Source: Phocaeicola vulgatus (GTDB lineage Bacteria; Bacteroidota; Bacteroidia; Bacteroidales; Tannerellaceae). From it: a stretch of 64,000 nt of DNA. The notes beneath the pieces are model-generated. The model was not told the origin of the DNA, ran no database searches, and worked only from the letters and a program-made list of their open reading frames with translations. Position numbers and translations under genes: made by a program. Where the stretch lies: contig CP091733.1 in assembly GCA_022009975.1 (NCBI GenBank), positions 1,133,001 through 1,197,000 of the forward strand. Reading direction: 5' to 3'. This document shows, piece by piece, positions 27,733 to 37,137 of the stretch (within the stretch, counting starts at the first letter, position 1; each line of letters opens with the position of its first letter).

Positions 27733-28616
27733 TTTACGCTAGTTCTACACTTCTTTTCGTAGTGAATTACCTGATGGAAGTCTGCCCACTTTCGTGTGGG
27801 ATAATGTTACAATCCCTATCCCCACCATTACAGAGGGGCATTCGCTTTCTCCATCGTCATTTACCTACAAGCCGTTCGGTCGTTCTTGCGATTGACTTAC
27901 CTTTTCTTGCGAAATAAGGAGACCTATAGGCTTACCGTGTTCCGTACAAGTAACTTCGACCGATTTAGAACCCATCTATCCACCGGTGGAACGACATCCG
28001 TGTAGCCATTCCCAGAACATAACTAACTTGTCCACTTGCCTTTTGGCATGGCTCTTCAACATCCGTGAGCCAATTCTTTGTTACGATGGTTGGTAACGAT
28101 GGTTACTTTACGTTATTCTTGTCGGTCAGCCTAACAACTACGTCTTGTGATGTTCAAGACTTCATCATATTGTCCCGAAGGCTTCGCACCCAGTCGTTGC
28201 CAACTACGCACGCTTCGGTAGGCTACTCTTAACGGAATAAGAGGTTCTTTAGTTTCAAAGAACAATTACTTATACGACTTCACGTCGCAATGTGAGTGCA
28301 AAGATAAGGCACGGCAATCTAAAAACAAGCGTTTTCAATTTCTGTGGCAGTATGTTGCCGGGGTTTGCCGACTTCAACGCCAAAAACAACAAGAAAAACT
28401 TGCACGACTGCAACGAATACATGAACAATGATGAGTTGAGAAATACGTTGAAGTTCTCACAACTATCTCGGTATGCAAATAAGCAAGCCACAACTAAATT
28501 GCCACGTTACACCCAATCAGTTGCATGGCTGCACTCAGTACACTTACTTTGCACCCGACAATCGGTCAATGGTGCAAACCGTGACCACTATACCAACAAA
28601 TTAAACAAGTTAAGCT

Positions 28617-29096
28617 ATGGCAAAAACAAAAGAAACGAAAATGTCTCCTGAACAGCAGGAGAAAATGACACAGGAGGTGGTGGCTTCGCTTCAATCATCC
28701 ACTTATGGTAAAGACTATGCCCAAGAACATAGCTCTTTCTTTGAAGAGGTGGAGAACTCCGATTTAGAAGTTGTGACAGAGAATGTGGCTGCAACAACCT
28801 CCAACATGGAGGACGAGCTGACGAACGAGGTTCAATCGCCACCGAATCCGCAGAAGCGCATCAGTGGCAAACAGCGCAAGGCGACATTGGAGGAGTATCA
28901 GCATACTTTCCTCCAAGTTCCAAGGATTGACGACCGCAAGCCTGTCTTCGTCAGTTCCGAGGTACGAGACCGCCTTGATCGTGTCGTCCGCATCCTCGGA
29001 GGGAGACGCATGAGTGTATCGGGCATCATCGAGAACATCGTGCGCCACCACCTAAGCCTTTATGAAGAGGACTTCGAGGCTTGGCGCAAATTGTGA
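28617..29096 (+). CDS. DUF3408-type mobilisation/partition protein
   Basis: A 159-residue protein with a disordered acidic first half. The C-terminal domain (residues 100-155) reads PVFVSSEVRDRLDRVVRIL, then MSVSGIIENIVRHHL, matching the ribbon-helix-helix-like DUF3408 family found in Bacteroides conjugative and mobilisable elements. It probably binds DNA in transfer or maintenance. It is the first gene of the mobilisation block, directly before the oriT-like region. The 300 bases before it hold no gene I trust. Confidence 0.85.
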   Translation: MAKTKETKMSPEQQEKMTQEVVASLQSSTYGKDYAQEHSSFFEEVENSDLEVVTENVAATTSNMEDELTNEVQSPPNPQKRISGKQRKATLEEYQHTFLQVPRIDDRKPVFVSSEVRDRLDRVVRILGGRRMSVSGIIENIVRHHLSLYEEDFEAWRKL

Positions 29097-29105
29097 GAAT
29101 TAAGG

Positions 29106-29245
29106 TCTGCGACCTTGGACGTGGATAGCTGAAAGGCTGTAGTTCCAACTAACGTGTTCTGAGAGGGAGCGAGGTTATGTTTTGGGAACCCCAAAACGCC
29201 TCGCTCCACCATGAGGGCGGAGATTTTTGCTCCCGACGGTCGCAG
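29106..29245. other. Candidate origin of transfer (oriT)
   Basis: The gap between DUF3408 and mobC holds nested inverted repeats. GGAGCGAGG (29,166-29,174) pairs with CCTCGCTCC (29,199-29,207), and inside it GTTTTGGG pairs with CCCAAAAC. Outside, CTGCGACC (29,106-29,113) pairs with GGTCGCAG (29,238-29,245). Position just upstream of mobC and relaxase genes is where oriT lies in comparable Bacteroides elements. The nick site cannot be assigned. Confidence 0.5.
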
Positions 29246-29279
29246 AAAGTGAGTGTACCAACGATAAACAGTGTATAGA

Positions 29280-29693
29280 ATGACAAACGTACAGGAACAA
29301 GACAAGAGAAAGGGCGGAAGACCGCCCACGGGCAGGGTTCGCAAGTTGTCGAAGTCTGTCACGGTGAAGTTCTCAAAGCCAAGCTACGAGGCATTGAGAC
29401 TGAGGGCGAGAAAAGCCAACCGCAAGTTGGCGGAGTACATCCGTGAGTCCGCCTTGAACGGCGAGGTGGTCAGCGGACACAACGCAGAGACGGTAGCCAT
29501 CGCCAAGAACCTCATTGGCATGGCGAACAACCTCAACCAACTTACCAAGCTGTCGCATCAGAGAGGTTTCCATGAAACCCATGTATATGTGGTGGACTTG
29601 TTGAGAAGATTGAAAGAAATCCTTGGCGAGTATCGCCAAGCAAGTTATAAACCGAAGCCAAGCAGTATGGGCAGAAAGGAGGATACCACATGA
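29280..29693 (+). CDS. mobC: Mobilisation protein MobC
   Basis: A 137-residue accessory relaxosome protein. A basic N terminus (KRKGGRPPTGRVRKLSKSV) leads into a ribbon-helix-helix-like DNA-binding part, then the MobC signature IGMANNLNQLTKLSHQRG. It helps the relaxase recognise and open oriT. Its stop overlaps the relaxase start (ATGA at 29,690-29,693), so they are translationally coupled. The start at 29,280 is chosen over an upstream GTG at 29,271. Confidence 0.9.
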   Translation: MTNVQEQDKRKGGRPPTGRVRKLSKSVTVKFSKPSYEALRLRARKANRKLAEYIRESALNGEVVSGHNAETVAIAKNLIGMANNLNQLTKLSHQRGFHETHVYVVDLLRRLKEILGEYRQASYKPKPSSMGRKEDTT

Positions 29694-30640
29694 TAGGCAA
29701 GCTAAAGAAGGGCAGCTCATTTGGTGGTTGCATCCGCTATGTTACAGGCAAGGACGAGGCGAAAATCCTTGCCTCCGATGGTGTGTTGCTCGGCACGAAT
29801 GCCGAGATAACGCAAAGTTTCGAGCTACAGAGGCAGCTAAATCCAAGGATTAAGAAGCCTGTGGGACACATTGCATTGAGCTTCAAACCAGAGGACAAGC
29901 CACGTTTGACGGATGAGTTCATGGCTAAGATAGCCCTTGAATACATGCAGATGATGGGCATCACCGATACCCAATTCATCATCGTAAGGCATCACAATAC
30001 GGACAATCCACATTGCCATATTGTGTACAACCGCATCAATAACGAGGGCAAGCTCATATCAGACAGGAATGATTACAGGCGTAATGAGCAGGTGACCAAG
30101 GCTCTAAAATCCAAGTATGGATTGACTTATGGAACTGACAAGAGCAAGACTAACACTCGCAAATTACGCAATGCGGAGCGTGCCAAATATGAGATTCACA
30201 ATGCAGTCAAAGATGCCTTAAAAGTTGCAGATAGCTGGCAGAAGTTCAAGAAAGAACTTGCAAAACGAGGTGTTTGCTTGGAGCTTGTCTATATGGATAA
30301 GGAGCAAACCAAGGTTCAAGGCATCCGATTCAGCAAGGATGGATATAGCTTCAAGGGTACGCAGATTAGCCGAGAATACAGCTTTGTCAAGTTGGATGCA
30401 AGACTTGGCTCTGAGTATAATCGTGTATCACCAAGAGCCGAATCAATGCAGGGAAGACGACCAAGTTGTCACCAAGTAGAACAGACTCAACCAACGGCAG
30501 AACATACCCAAGACCCTTGGGGCGGTATTTCTTCCATTGGACTTTTTGCTCCAGCCAATGCTCAGACCTTTGAGCAATTCCCAGAGGATGAATCATCCAA
30601 GAAGAAAAAGAGAAAACGCAGAAAGGGCTTCAGCCTTTGA
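29690..30640 (+). CDS. Relaxase / mobilisation nuclease
   Basis: A 316-residue MobA/VirD2-family relaxase. The catalytic Tyr is probably in GGCIRYVTGK near residue 17. The metal-binding motif is HHNTDNPHCHIVYNRINNEG near residues 105-124. The C-terminal half is basic and ends in KKKKRKRRKGFSL. It should nick one strand at oriT and lead it into a recipient through a conjugation pore supplied by another element. Confidence 0.93.
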   Translation: MIGKLKKGSSFGGCIRYVTGKDEAKILASDGVLLGTNAEITQSFELQRQLNPRIKKPVGHIALSFKPEDKPRLTDEFMAKIALEYMQMMGITDTQFIIVRHHNTDNPHCHIVYNRINNEGKLISDRNDYRRNEQVTKALKSKYGLTYGTDKSKTNTRKLRNAERAKYEIHNAVKDALKVADSWQKFKKELAKRGVCLELVYMDKEQTKVQGIRFSKDGYSFKGTQISREYSFVKLDARLGSEYNRVSPRAESMQGRRPSCHQVEQTQPTAEHTQDPWGGISSIGLFAPANAQTFEQFPEDESSKKKKRKRRKGFSL

Positions 30641-30674
30641 TGCAAGTTACAGACTTAAAAAAATAGAATCGAAC

Positions 30675-31432
30675 ATGAAAGAAGAACTATTGGAAGCCAT
30701 CTACGGCACAGTTGAGAGATTGGAGCAGAAAGTCGATGAACTTTCTGCCTCCACAAAGAACGCAGGAGCGGAAACCGTTCCTGCAAGTAATGACATAACC
30801 AAGTTGGATATGTCAATCAATGCGATGTTTATCAAAGAAGAGGAAATCAGAGGTAAAATATCCAAATTAAGAGATGCCATTGTTGTTTTTTTGTTGACCT
30901 TATCAAGGTAGAACTTAGCAAAAATGAGCAGCGAAGCAAGTTCTTTGTTAATGCCGTCAAGCAGATGAGACAAGAGAATGATGTTTCCTCGAAGGCATTG
31001 CAGGACAAACTTGAAGTGTTGAACAATTCACCTCAAAAGAAGGTTGTAACCCATCGCTTCGAGCCAACCTCAAAGAATGTTCTTCTTTTCATAGGTGGCT
31101 TGGCTCTATCTCTTGTCATTTCCATTTGGGGCAATCTCACCCAATGGCGAGAGCACCAAGATTGGGAGGAGGCAGACTTGAAATATAGGGCATTGAAAAT
31201 GGTTCTTCCATCTGATGACCCGAATATTCGCTACATCGAAAAGCATTTCAATGTGCAACGAGATGAAGATGTGATATACAAGCTCAGAACCAGAGTTGAT
31301 GTTTATGAAGATTCTGTCTATCAACACCATAAAATGGTTGAGGTAGCATCATATAAAGATAGTATAGCAAGACAACTTATTGATGAATCAAATAGGATAA
31401 AAATGCAGATAAACAGTAAGAAAAGTAAATGA
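30675..31432 (+). CDS. Mobilisation-module membrane protein (frameshift)
   Basis: A protein of about 252 residues once one T is restored in the seven-T run at 30,886-30,892, which joins ISKLRDAIVVFF to VDLIKVELSKNEQRSKFF. It has an N-terminal coiled-coil-like part, a single membrane segment (NVLLFIGGLALSLVISIWG) and a C-terminal helical part. It is the last gene of the mobilisation block and may link the relaxosome to the membrane. No named family recognised. Confidence 0.7.
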
Positions 31433-31514
31433 AAACGTTATTTTTGTATTATTATGCAAAGTGTAAACACGTATAACATTGCTTAATGTAGTTTAAATAT
31501 TCTCCGAAAATTAC

Positions 31515-31542
31515 TTTGTTTCAAAAAGTCTTTTTATTTTTG
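31515..31542 (+). promoter_or_regulatory. Probable native promoter of the RiPP operon, cut off by the IS
   Basis: TATTTTTG at 31,535-31,542 is a full -7 match. TTTG at 31,515-31,518 is the likely -33, with a short 16-base spacer. Transcription would begin at about 31,548-31,550, which is where the IS begins. Removing the IS would place the precursor start codon about 75 bases downstream. Confidence 0.45.
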
Positions 31543-31635
31543 CACATAAATAGGGATAATCATTTAATTCCTTCAATCTGAGTTAACCGGCAGACGTTCC
31601 CGTATTTTCCCGATTAAACTCATCGTGTTTATATC

Positions 31636-31664
31636 ATCGGCTCTGGTTTCAGAGCCGATTTTTC
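31636..31664 (+). terminator. Plus-strand terminator inside the IS left end
   Basis: ATCGGCTCT/AGAGCCGAT followed by TTTTT. It would stop transcription entering the IS from the left, and so also block readthrough from the upstream promoter to the RiPP genes. Confidence 0.7.
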
Positions 31665-31725
31665 TCGTTTTTCAGTCACGTCTGGAGCCACCACTCCCAT
31701 AAAGTTGCGCTCCATGCGTAGAACA

Positions 31726-33115
31726 TCAGGCTGCAAGGGCGACTTGGACCGACTCTCGTCTTGCGAGGTTGACCACATTTGCTGTGTGGATACCGAAGAA
31801 AATCAGCAGGATCTCTGTCGACTTTATTCTCGCTGCTATCTTTCGCAGTCCGTAATGCTGCTTCTGGGTACCGAATGAGCCTTCCATCTCTGTAGCTCTC
31901 ACTCTGGCAAGTTCTCTTTTGGTAGCATTCTTCACCTCGTTCTTGCCAGTCCTGCCTTTCTGAGTGAAGGAGGTCTCAATACCATTCTCTTTGCAGAATG
32001 TTCTGTTGTCGTTTCCGGAGTAACCTTGGTCGCCACCTATCTTCTTCACCGGTACTCCGGTAAGCTTATTAGACAATGACACGCAATGCTTCAGCCTTGT
32101 ACCCTCATTGAAGGCGTTGAATGAGAGTTTCTCAATGAATGAGACCCCATCAATCAATATGTTGTTGCTCTTCGCTCCAAACTCTACAGTCTTGGTTTCC
32201 TTGCCTCTGACAATCGGTCTGATATGAGGTTTGTCGAGACTTACGATGCGGTTCGGTATGCTCTCGCGAGAGTCGCCACTCTTGAAGTGGTTCTTCTGCT
32301 GACGATATACCCTTGTGATGATCCCAAGCATATTCAACTGCTTGTCGCTCAGCAGTCCCTCGCAACTATGGACACGCATCTGTCTGTGGATCTCACCGAG
32401 CATCTTGCACAGCAATGCAAGCAGTCTCATTATCATCTTTCGTGTCTGCTTGTGAGTGTGCTTACGCTGCTTCCTGTAAGCCAGATTCGCCTTCTCTATA
32501 TCGTTGTACTTTGTCCTCAATCTATGTTCTCCTAGCTTGGAACTGATACTGCACATCATCTTGTATGCTCTTTCAACACATTCCCAAAGCAACTTCACAT
32601 CGGTCGGGAAACGCATCAGACTTTCATAGCAACTGGCATCAGTATACACTGTATCAAGGTTCTTCATGTATGGCTTCCACGCATCTGCAAGCACCTTCTG
32701 CTGCTCTTGGATCTTCAGCTTCTTGGACAGTTCCAACAATATATTGTCAATCAACTTATAGTTTGTCAACTGGTTCTTAGGACTGATCCTGATGCCGCAG
32801 AAGATCTGATAATAGATGTTTCCATTCAATGCCTCCATCAATTTCGGAGCCGACAATCCTGTATACATCTTCAAGAATGCCAATGCCACCTTGCTTTCAG
32901 GGGTGAAGAAGGACTTTCTGCCTCTTTTAGCCCTTATGTTCTTTGGCTTTTCCCCAATCAACCCAAACGATATCGCCATTTCTCGAAGAGGAAGAAGTGA
33001 CTGGATGCGTCCAAGTTCACTCGTTTTTGAAGGTTTCTACATATTGCTGATAAAAATCAAACTCTGTGAATGCAATCTCTTGCTGAATGTCAGATAAATT
33101 TCCTACTTTTGCCAT
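31726..33115 (-). CDS. DDE transposase (IS5/IS1182-like; frameshift)
   Basis: About 463 residues from the ATG at 33,115 (MAKVGNLSDIQQEIAF) after one A is restored in the run at 33,024-33,028, giving KKTSELGRIQSLLPLREMAIS. The catalytic triad is probably Asp in DTVYTDASCYES, Asp in KIGGDQGYSG and Glu in RATEMEGSFGTQK. The DDE order and the YGLRKI ending suggest the IS5/IS1182 group or a related unclassified family. The gene is otherwise open. Confidence 0.85.
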
Positions 33116-33334
33116 GAGTTATTTTTGCTCATTTCCTCCGAAGTTTACTTTTTCTACGGTATTCGGAGGAATTTTTATTTCCTTTAGCTAAATTACAACA
33201 AATATACCACATTAGCAATCAATAAGTTGTAAACTTTCAAAGTATTTTGCGACTATCCCTAAATACAGACCGTTCTGACAAAAGGCACAGAAATCGAAAA
33301 GTGTATAGAGTAGATTATTTTAAAACTTACAAGC

Positions 33335-33523
33335 ATGAAAGATTTAAAACTTTTCACTCAAAGTGAGTTGTCCACCTTGGAAACATTAGATATTATGGGT
33401 GGTACAGCAAGCGCAGAAGCATCACAAACAGGTTGTTCAAACAATGTTGTAGGATGTAATTGTACGATCATTCAAGTGCCAATTCAAAAGCCATCTGTTG
33501 GTGATGGTACAAAAGCTTTGTAA
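33335..33523 (+). CDS. RiPP precursor peptide with double-glycine leader
   Basis: A 62-residue peptide. Residues 1-23 form a GG leader (ELSTLETLDIMGG at 11-23) like the Bacteroidetes natural-product precursors paired with radical SAM enzymes. The predicted core is residues 24-62, with three cysteines (34, 41, 43) in GCSNNVVGCNC and a Cys-free tail rich in Pro, Lys and Thr. Cysteines would be the natural sites for thioether links by the radical SAM maturase next door, and the C39 peptidase of the exporter would cut after GG. Neither the modification nor the activity can be read from sequence. It is followed by a terminator-like hairpin. Confidence 0.85.
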   Translation: MKDLKLFTQSELSTLETLDIMGGTASAEASQTGCSNNVVGCNCTIIQVPIQKPSVGDGTKAL

Positions 33524-33538
33524 AAATGAAAAATTTTA

Positions 33539-33567
33539 GGTAGGATGAAATTTCATCCTACCTTTTT
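33539..33567 (+). terminator. Hairpin between precursor and maturase genes (attenuator)
   Basis: GGTAGGATGAAA and TTTCATCCTACC form a perfect 12-bp palindromic stem followed by TTTTT. Partial termination here would give many more precursor transcripts than maturase transcripts. The maturase ATG is 18 bases further on. Confidence 0.75.
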
Positions 33568-33584
33568 ATTAAAATATAGAGAAT

Positions 33585-34868
33585 ATGAAAGTAAGTAATT
33601 ATAATTACATTATACATAAAAACTCCTATTCTTATTGGTACAATGGAATTAATCATACTTTTTTCAAAGTACCAATTTCTTTGGGAAAGAAATTGGAGCA
33701 TATCATGAATGATAACATCAATATGCTTCCTACAAACTTTTGCTCTCGTCTTGTTGAAAAAGGTTTTATAGTTTCTGACAACACCAAAGAATTGGATATT
33801 ATTCGGGAAAAATATAATGAACAAGTTTGTCGTAAAGACTATTTGCTAACAATACTGCCAACACTTAATTGTAATTTTAAATGTTGGTATTGCATTCAAG
33901 ACCATGTTGGTTCAAAGATGTCTGTTGCCACCATTGATAAAGTAAAGACACATATAAATTACATGATAAATGTTGAAAAAATAAAGTCATTACAAATCGA
34001 GTGGTTTGGTGGAGAACCCTTCCTATATTTCAAGCAAGTCATATTGCCTATTTGTGAATATGCACAGAAACTTTGTGCACAAAAACAAATACCTTATTCA
34101 ACCACAGCAACTACAAATGGATACTATTTACTTCCTAAAATATGCCCAGATTTAGTAACTTTAGGGTTTAAAAGATTTCAAATAACTCTTGATGGTCCTA
34201 AAGAGCAACATGACAAAGTAAAATTTCAAAATAATTGTCCATCTGCATTTACTCATGTCTTGAATAATATAGAATATATTCTTAGCAATAGTTCATCAAT
34301 AGAAATTTTATTGAGAATAAACTATACGGAAGAAAACTTAGATCAAATTATTGTAGAGGAAGTAAACCAAATTATTTCTCCACAAAATCGTTGTAAAGTC
34401 CGTGTTATGCCTAAAAAAGTATGGCAAGAAAATGTTCGTAAAAGCAGATATGAAAGCGTAAAGACAATACTGCAAAAATTTCATGCATCTGGATATAATA
34501 CTGTCCATTTTGATGCGGTAAATACGTTTATTCCTTGTTATGCTAATCGTAAATACTACAATGCAATTAATTATAATGGGGATGTCGTAAAATGTACCGC
34601 TTCAAACGATTTGTATGAGAAGTGTACTCATGGAGAGATTGAGCCAGATGGAAGCATAAAATGGAATCATGACTTTATAAAGAAATACAAAATGGTTTTC
34701 TTTGAAAATAAGAGATGCTTGCAATGTAAATATTTGCCATTGTGCATGGGAGTTTGTCCCCGTGACAATTATACAAAAGCATGCAAACTTGAAAATGTAG
34801 ATTTCCATATAGAAGATTCTTTAGTAAACTATATTGATACAATTTATGAAACGAAAAGTGTTAAATAG
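33585..34868 (+). CDS. Radical SAM/SPASM peptide maturase
   Basis: A 427-residue enzyme. The radical SAM cluster motif CNFKCWYC (CxxxCxxC) is near residue 94, with the GGEP motif as WFGGEPF near residue 142. The C-terminal SPASM part has Cys in KCTASND, CTHGEIEPDG, and the cluster CLQCKYLPLCMGVCPRD near residues 383-400, which would hold auxiliary 4Fe-4S clusters. Such enzymes install thioether or C-C links in peptide cores. The first 80 residues may be a peptide-recognition region, but no obvious RRE fold can be assigned by eye. Composition is AT-rich. Confidence 0.92.
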   Translation: MKVSNYNYIIHKNSYSYWYNGINHTFFKVPISLGKKLEHIMNDNINMLPTNFCSRLVEKGFIVSDNTKELDIIREKYNEQVCRKDYLLTILPTLNCNFKCWYCIQDHVGSKMSVATIDKVKTHINYMINVEKIKSLQIEWFGGEPFLYFKQVILPICEYAQKLCAQKQIPYSTTATTNGYYLLPKICPDLVTLGFKRFQITLDGPKEQHDKVKFQNNCPSAFTHVLNNIEYILSNSSSIEILLRINYTEENLDQIIVEEVNQIISPQNRCKVRVMPKKVWQENVRKSRYESVKTILQKFHASGYNTVHFDAVNTFIPCYANRKYYNAINYNGDVVKCTASNDLYEKCTHGEIEPDGSIKWNHDFIKKYKMVFFENKRCLQCKYLPLCMGVCPRDNYTKACKLENVDFHIEDSLVNYIDTIYETKSVK

Positions 34869-37116
34869 ACTGTGTGCATTTCTACTTTTTATAGGATTAC
34901 CCATTTTAAGTTATGCACAAAATACTGTAATAAAAGGAAAGGTCATCAATAACAATGGTGACCCTTTGTCGTTTGTGAACGTTTCTCTGCTCAACACACG
35001 AGATTCATCCTTTATACAAGGAACGACTAGTAAAACTGATGGAACTTTTGAGTTAATCTCAAAAAGCAAAGAGGGAATCGTGAAAATCTCATCAATTGGC
35101 TACAAAAACTTTTTCAGAACTTTTCGTAATTCTGAGACTTGGACTATTGAACTTCAAGAAGATTCTTTGAAGCTTAATGAAGTTGTCATTACGTCACAAT
35201 CTTTAAGAAGTTTTGGTAATAAAGACCAAATCTTTCTGTCGGAAAACGATAGGAAAATTGGAACGAATGCCTTAGAAACAATTAGTTGTTTGCCACAGTT
35301 TAAGACCAACCCAGCAGAAATAGGTATTACGACTGTAGATAACAAAAGCGTCCTTGTCCTTATTGACGGAATTCGCAGAACTGCTAGAGATTTAATGTTA
35401 CTCAAACCGAATGACATCAAATATGTTAATTATTATAGTTATCCTCCAGCACGTTATGCACATGAAGGTATTGGAGCTGTGATTGATGTTGTTACAAAAA
35501 AGCAAAATGATACGCTATATACATTTTATTTAAGTACTAAAAATGGAGTAAATGCTGGATATGGAACCAATTTAGCATCCATGACCTATCAAGATTCATT
35601 AAACACCATTTCAGCGGCTTATTTTATCGACTATCGTGATTTGAATAGTAACCTTATGAATAATAGCTACCGTTATGGAAATAAAAGTAACATTTACCAA
35701 GGCACTTCTGGAGTATATGTCGGACAATTTCATATTGGGCAGGTAAATTACCAACATAGTCAAGGCAAAAGTCTGTTTAGTTCTCAAATAGAATTCACAA
35801 AAAATCCAGGCACTCAGAAATATGAGCAAAATATCAATGATGCGGAAAATATTTCTAATTCTCGAAAGCTAAAAAGTGACTATAATGGACTTTCTGTAGA
35901 TTTGTACTATCACTATTCTTTCAATAAGGATAAAAACATTTCTCTGAATGTCCTCAATACATTCTACAAATCCAATTCCAACAATATTTTAAATGATTGT
36001 TCTTCTCAAAAATTAGAAAACAATATAGATAATAAATCTTATTCTATAATTGCAGAGTTGCTTTATAATTGTAAATTATTTAACGGCAGTTTTGGCTTAG
36101 GTGCCTATTATCTGTACAAAAACTTTTCACAAACATATAATGTAGATAGTTTCTCGAAAGTTGGCACACAAAAGGAATATTTTTATGGCGAATATAGTAA
36201 GGGTGTAAGTAACTTTTCTTATACTTTTGGAGTTGGGATTGAAAATAATCACTATAATACCGCAGATAAAAAAAGCTTTGACTACTGGGTTCTTCGCCCT
36301 TCATTAGCGTTAAGTTTACAATGTACAAAGTTGTCTTCTTTGCGTTTCACTTCTTCCATAAGGTCAATTGTCCCTAATGTAGGCAATCTTACAGATAGCA
36401 AAGTTGCGATTGACGAACATTTTTTCCTCCAAGGGAACATGGGCTTAAAGCCATATTATGTTTATGGAACCAATCTACAATATCAATATAGTTCAAATGA
36501 TAGAAAATGGTATTTTGTAGCTTCTGTAAGTAATGACTTTTATCCTAGTAAGAACGTTCCTGTTATAGCTAGCTATGGAGATGATATGATAGAAAGTATA
36601 TCAAGAATAAAAAATGCAAATGAACTAAGTACGTCAGTATCCTTTAGGTATCAACCAGCATCTTGGATTAATATCCAACCCTATTATAATTATCAATATT
36701 CAAAGTATGACACACCTAACCAATGTATTCGGCATTCTATGCATAACACTGGTGTCAGTGTCAATCTCTTACCTAAAAAATGGCAAATATCATGGAATGG
36801 AAACTTTCCTACGACAACTGCAAATGGCGACATTTTTCAGCAAACAGGTTTTCAGACAACAACTTCCATATTATATAAGATTAAATCAATTTCTTTGGGA
36901 GTAGAGTATATACATAATCCAAAACCAAATAGGACTTATGCAAGTATAAAAAACTTCTCTTTTGAAGAAGAAACAAAATGGAATAATTTTAAAAATTTAA
37001 TTGCAGTTAACTTTACCTATTATTTTACAAAAGGAAAAGGGCATAATCAGGGAAGTAAACGTTTGAGAAATAAGGATCAAGATGCAGGTCTTACCCAATT
37101 TAACACGGCTAAGTAA
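34846..37116 (+). CDS. Outer-membrane beta-barrel protein of the RiPP operon
   Basis: A 756-residue exported protein. Signal peptide at residues 1-24 (CAFLLFIGLPILSYAQ), then a carboxypeptidase-regulatory-like domain (VIKGKVINNNGDPLSFVNVSLLN; about 25-110), a plug-like domain (LETISCLPQFKTNP, VLVLIDGIRRTARDL) and a long beta-barrel ending before KGKGHNQGSKR. It belongs to the TonB-receptor-like outer-membrane beta-barrel group (CarboxypepD_reg-like plus OMP_b-brl). The ATG at 34,846 overlaps the maturase gene by 23 bases, so it is translationally coupled. It could move the mature peptide through the outer membrane, protect the producer, or act as a receptor; this is inference. Confidence 0.85.
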   Translation: MKRKVLNRLCAFLLFIGLPILSYAQNTVIKGKVINNNGDPLSFVNVSLLNTRDSSFIQGTTSKTDGTFELISKSKEGIVKISSIGYKNFFRTFRNSETWTIELQEDSLKLNEVVITSQSLRSFGNKDQIFLSENDRKIGTNALETISCLPQFKTNPAEIGITTVDNKSVLVLIDGIRRTARDLMLLKPNDIKYVNYYSYPPARYAHEGIGAVIDVVTKKQNDTLYTFYLSTKNGVNAGYGTNLASMTYQDSLNTISAAYFIDYRDLNSNLMNNSYRYGNKSNIYQGTSGVYVGQFHIGQVNYQHSQGKSLFSSQIEFTKNPGTQKYEQNINDAENISNSRKLKSDYNGLSVDLYYHYSFNKDKNISLNVLNTFYKSNSNNILNDCSSQKLENNIDNKSYSIIAELLYNCKLFNGSFGLGAYYLYKNFSQTYNVDSFSKVGTQKEYFYGEYSKGVSNFSYTFGVGIENNHYNTADKKSFDYWVLRPSLALSLQCTKLSSLRFTSSIRSIVPNVGNLTDSKVAIDEHFFLQGNMGLKPYYVYGTNLQYQYSSNDRKWYFVASVSNDFYPSKNVPVIASYGDDMIESISRIKNANELSTSVSFRYQPASWINIQPYYNYQYSKYDTPNQCIRHSMHNTGVSVNLLPKKWQISWNGNFPTTTANGDIFQQTGFQTTTSILYKIKSISLGVEYIHNPKPNRTYASIKNFSFEEETKWNNFKNLIAVNFTYYFTKGKGHNQGSKRLRNKDQDAGLTQFNTAK

Positions 37117-37137
37117 CAATAAATTATTTACAATAAT

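Larger units (their letters stand above)
26112..28290 (-). mobile_element. Group II intron
   Basis: Domain V (34 nt) is clear on the minus strand at 26,153-26,186. It starts GAGCCGTGTGCGGTGAAAG and ends CACGGTTC. A domain VI-like stem ending in CCTACTTAG follows toward 26,112. The 5' edge is placed near 28,290, where TTGCGACGTGAAGTCG resembles the usual GUGCGAC start. The 5' edge is uncertain by some bases. The non-coding stretch 27,733-28,290 is intron RNA domains I-IV. The encoded maturase is at 26,238-27,732. Confidence 0.8.
31551..33261 (-). mobile_element. Insertion sequence of about 1.71 kb
   Basis: Imperfect terminal inverted repeats: TAGGGATAATC at 31,551 and the complement of GACTATCCCTA ending at 33,261. 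One transposase gene fills most of it. No clear target duplication is seen at the junctions (flanks ATAAA and AATAC). Confidence 0.75.

Noticed and set aside
28292..28651. 119-codon open frame before the DUF3408 gene
   Set aside because: It overlaps the start of the DUF3408 gene, lacks family-like motifs and covers the intron flank and promoter region. It looks like chance.
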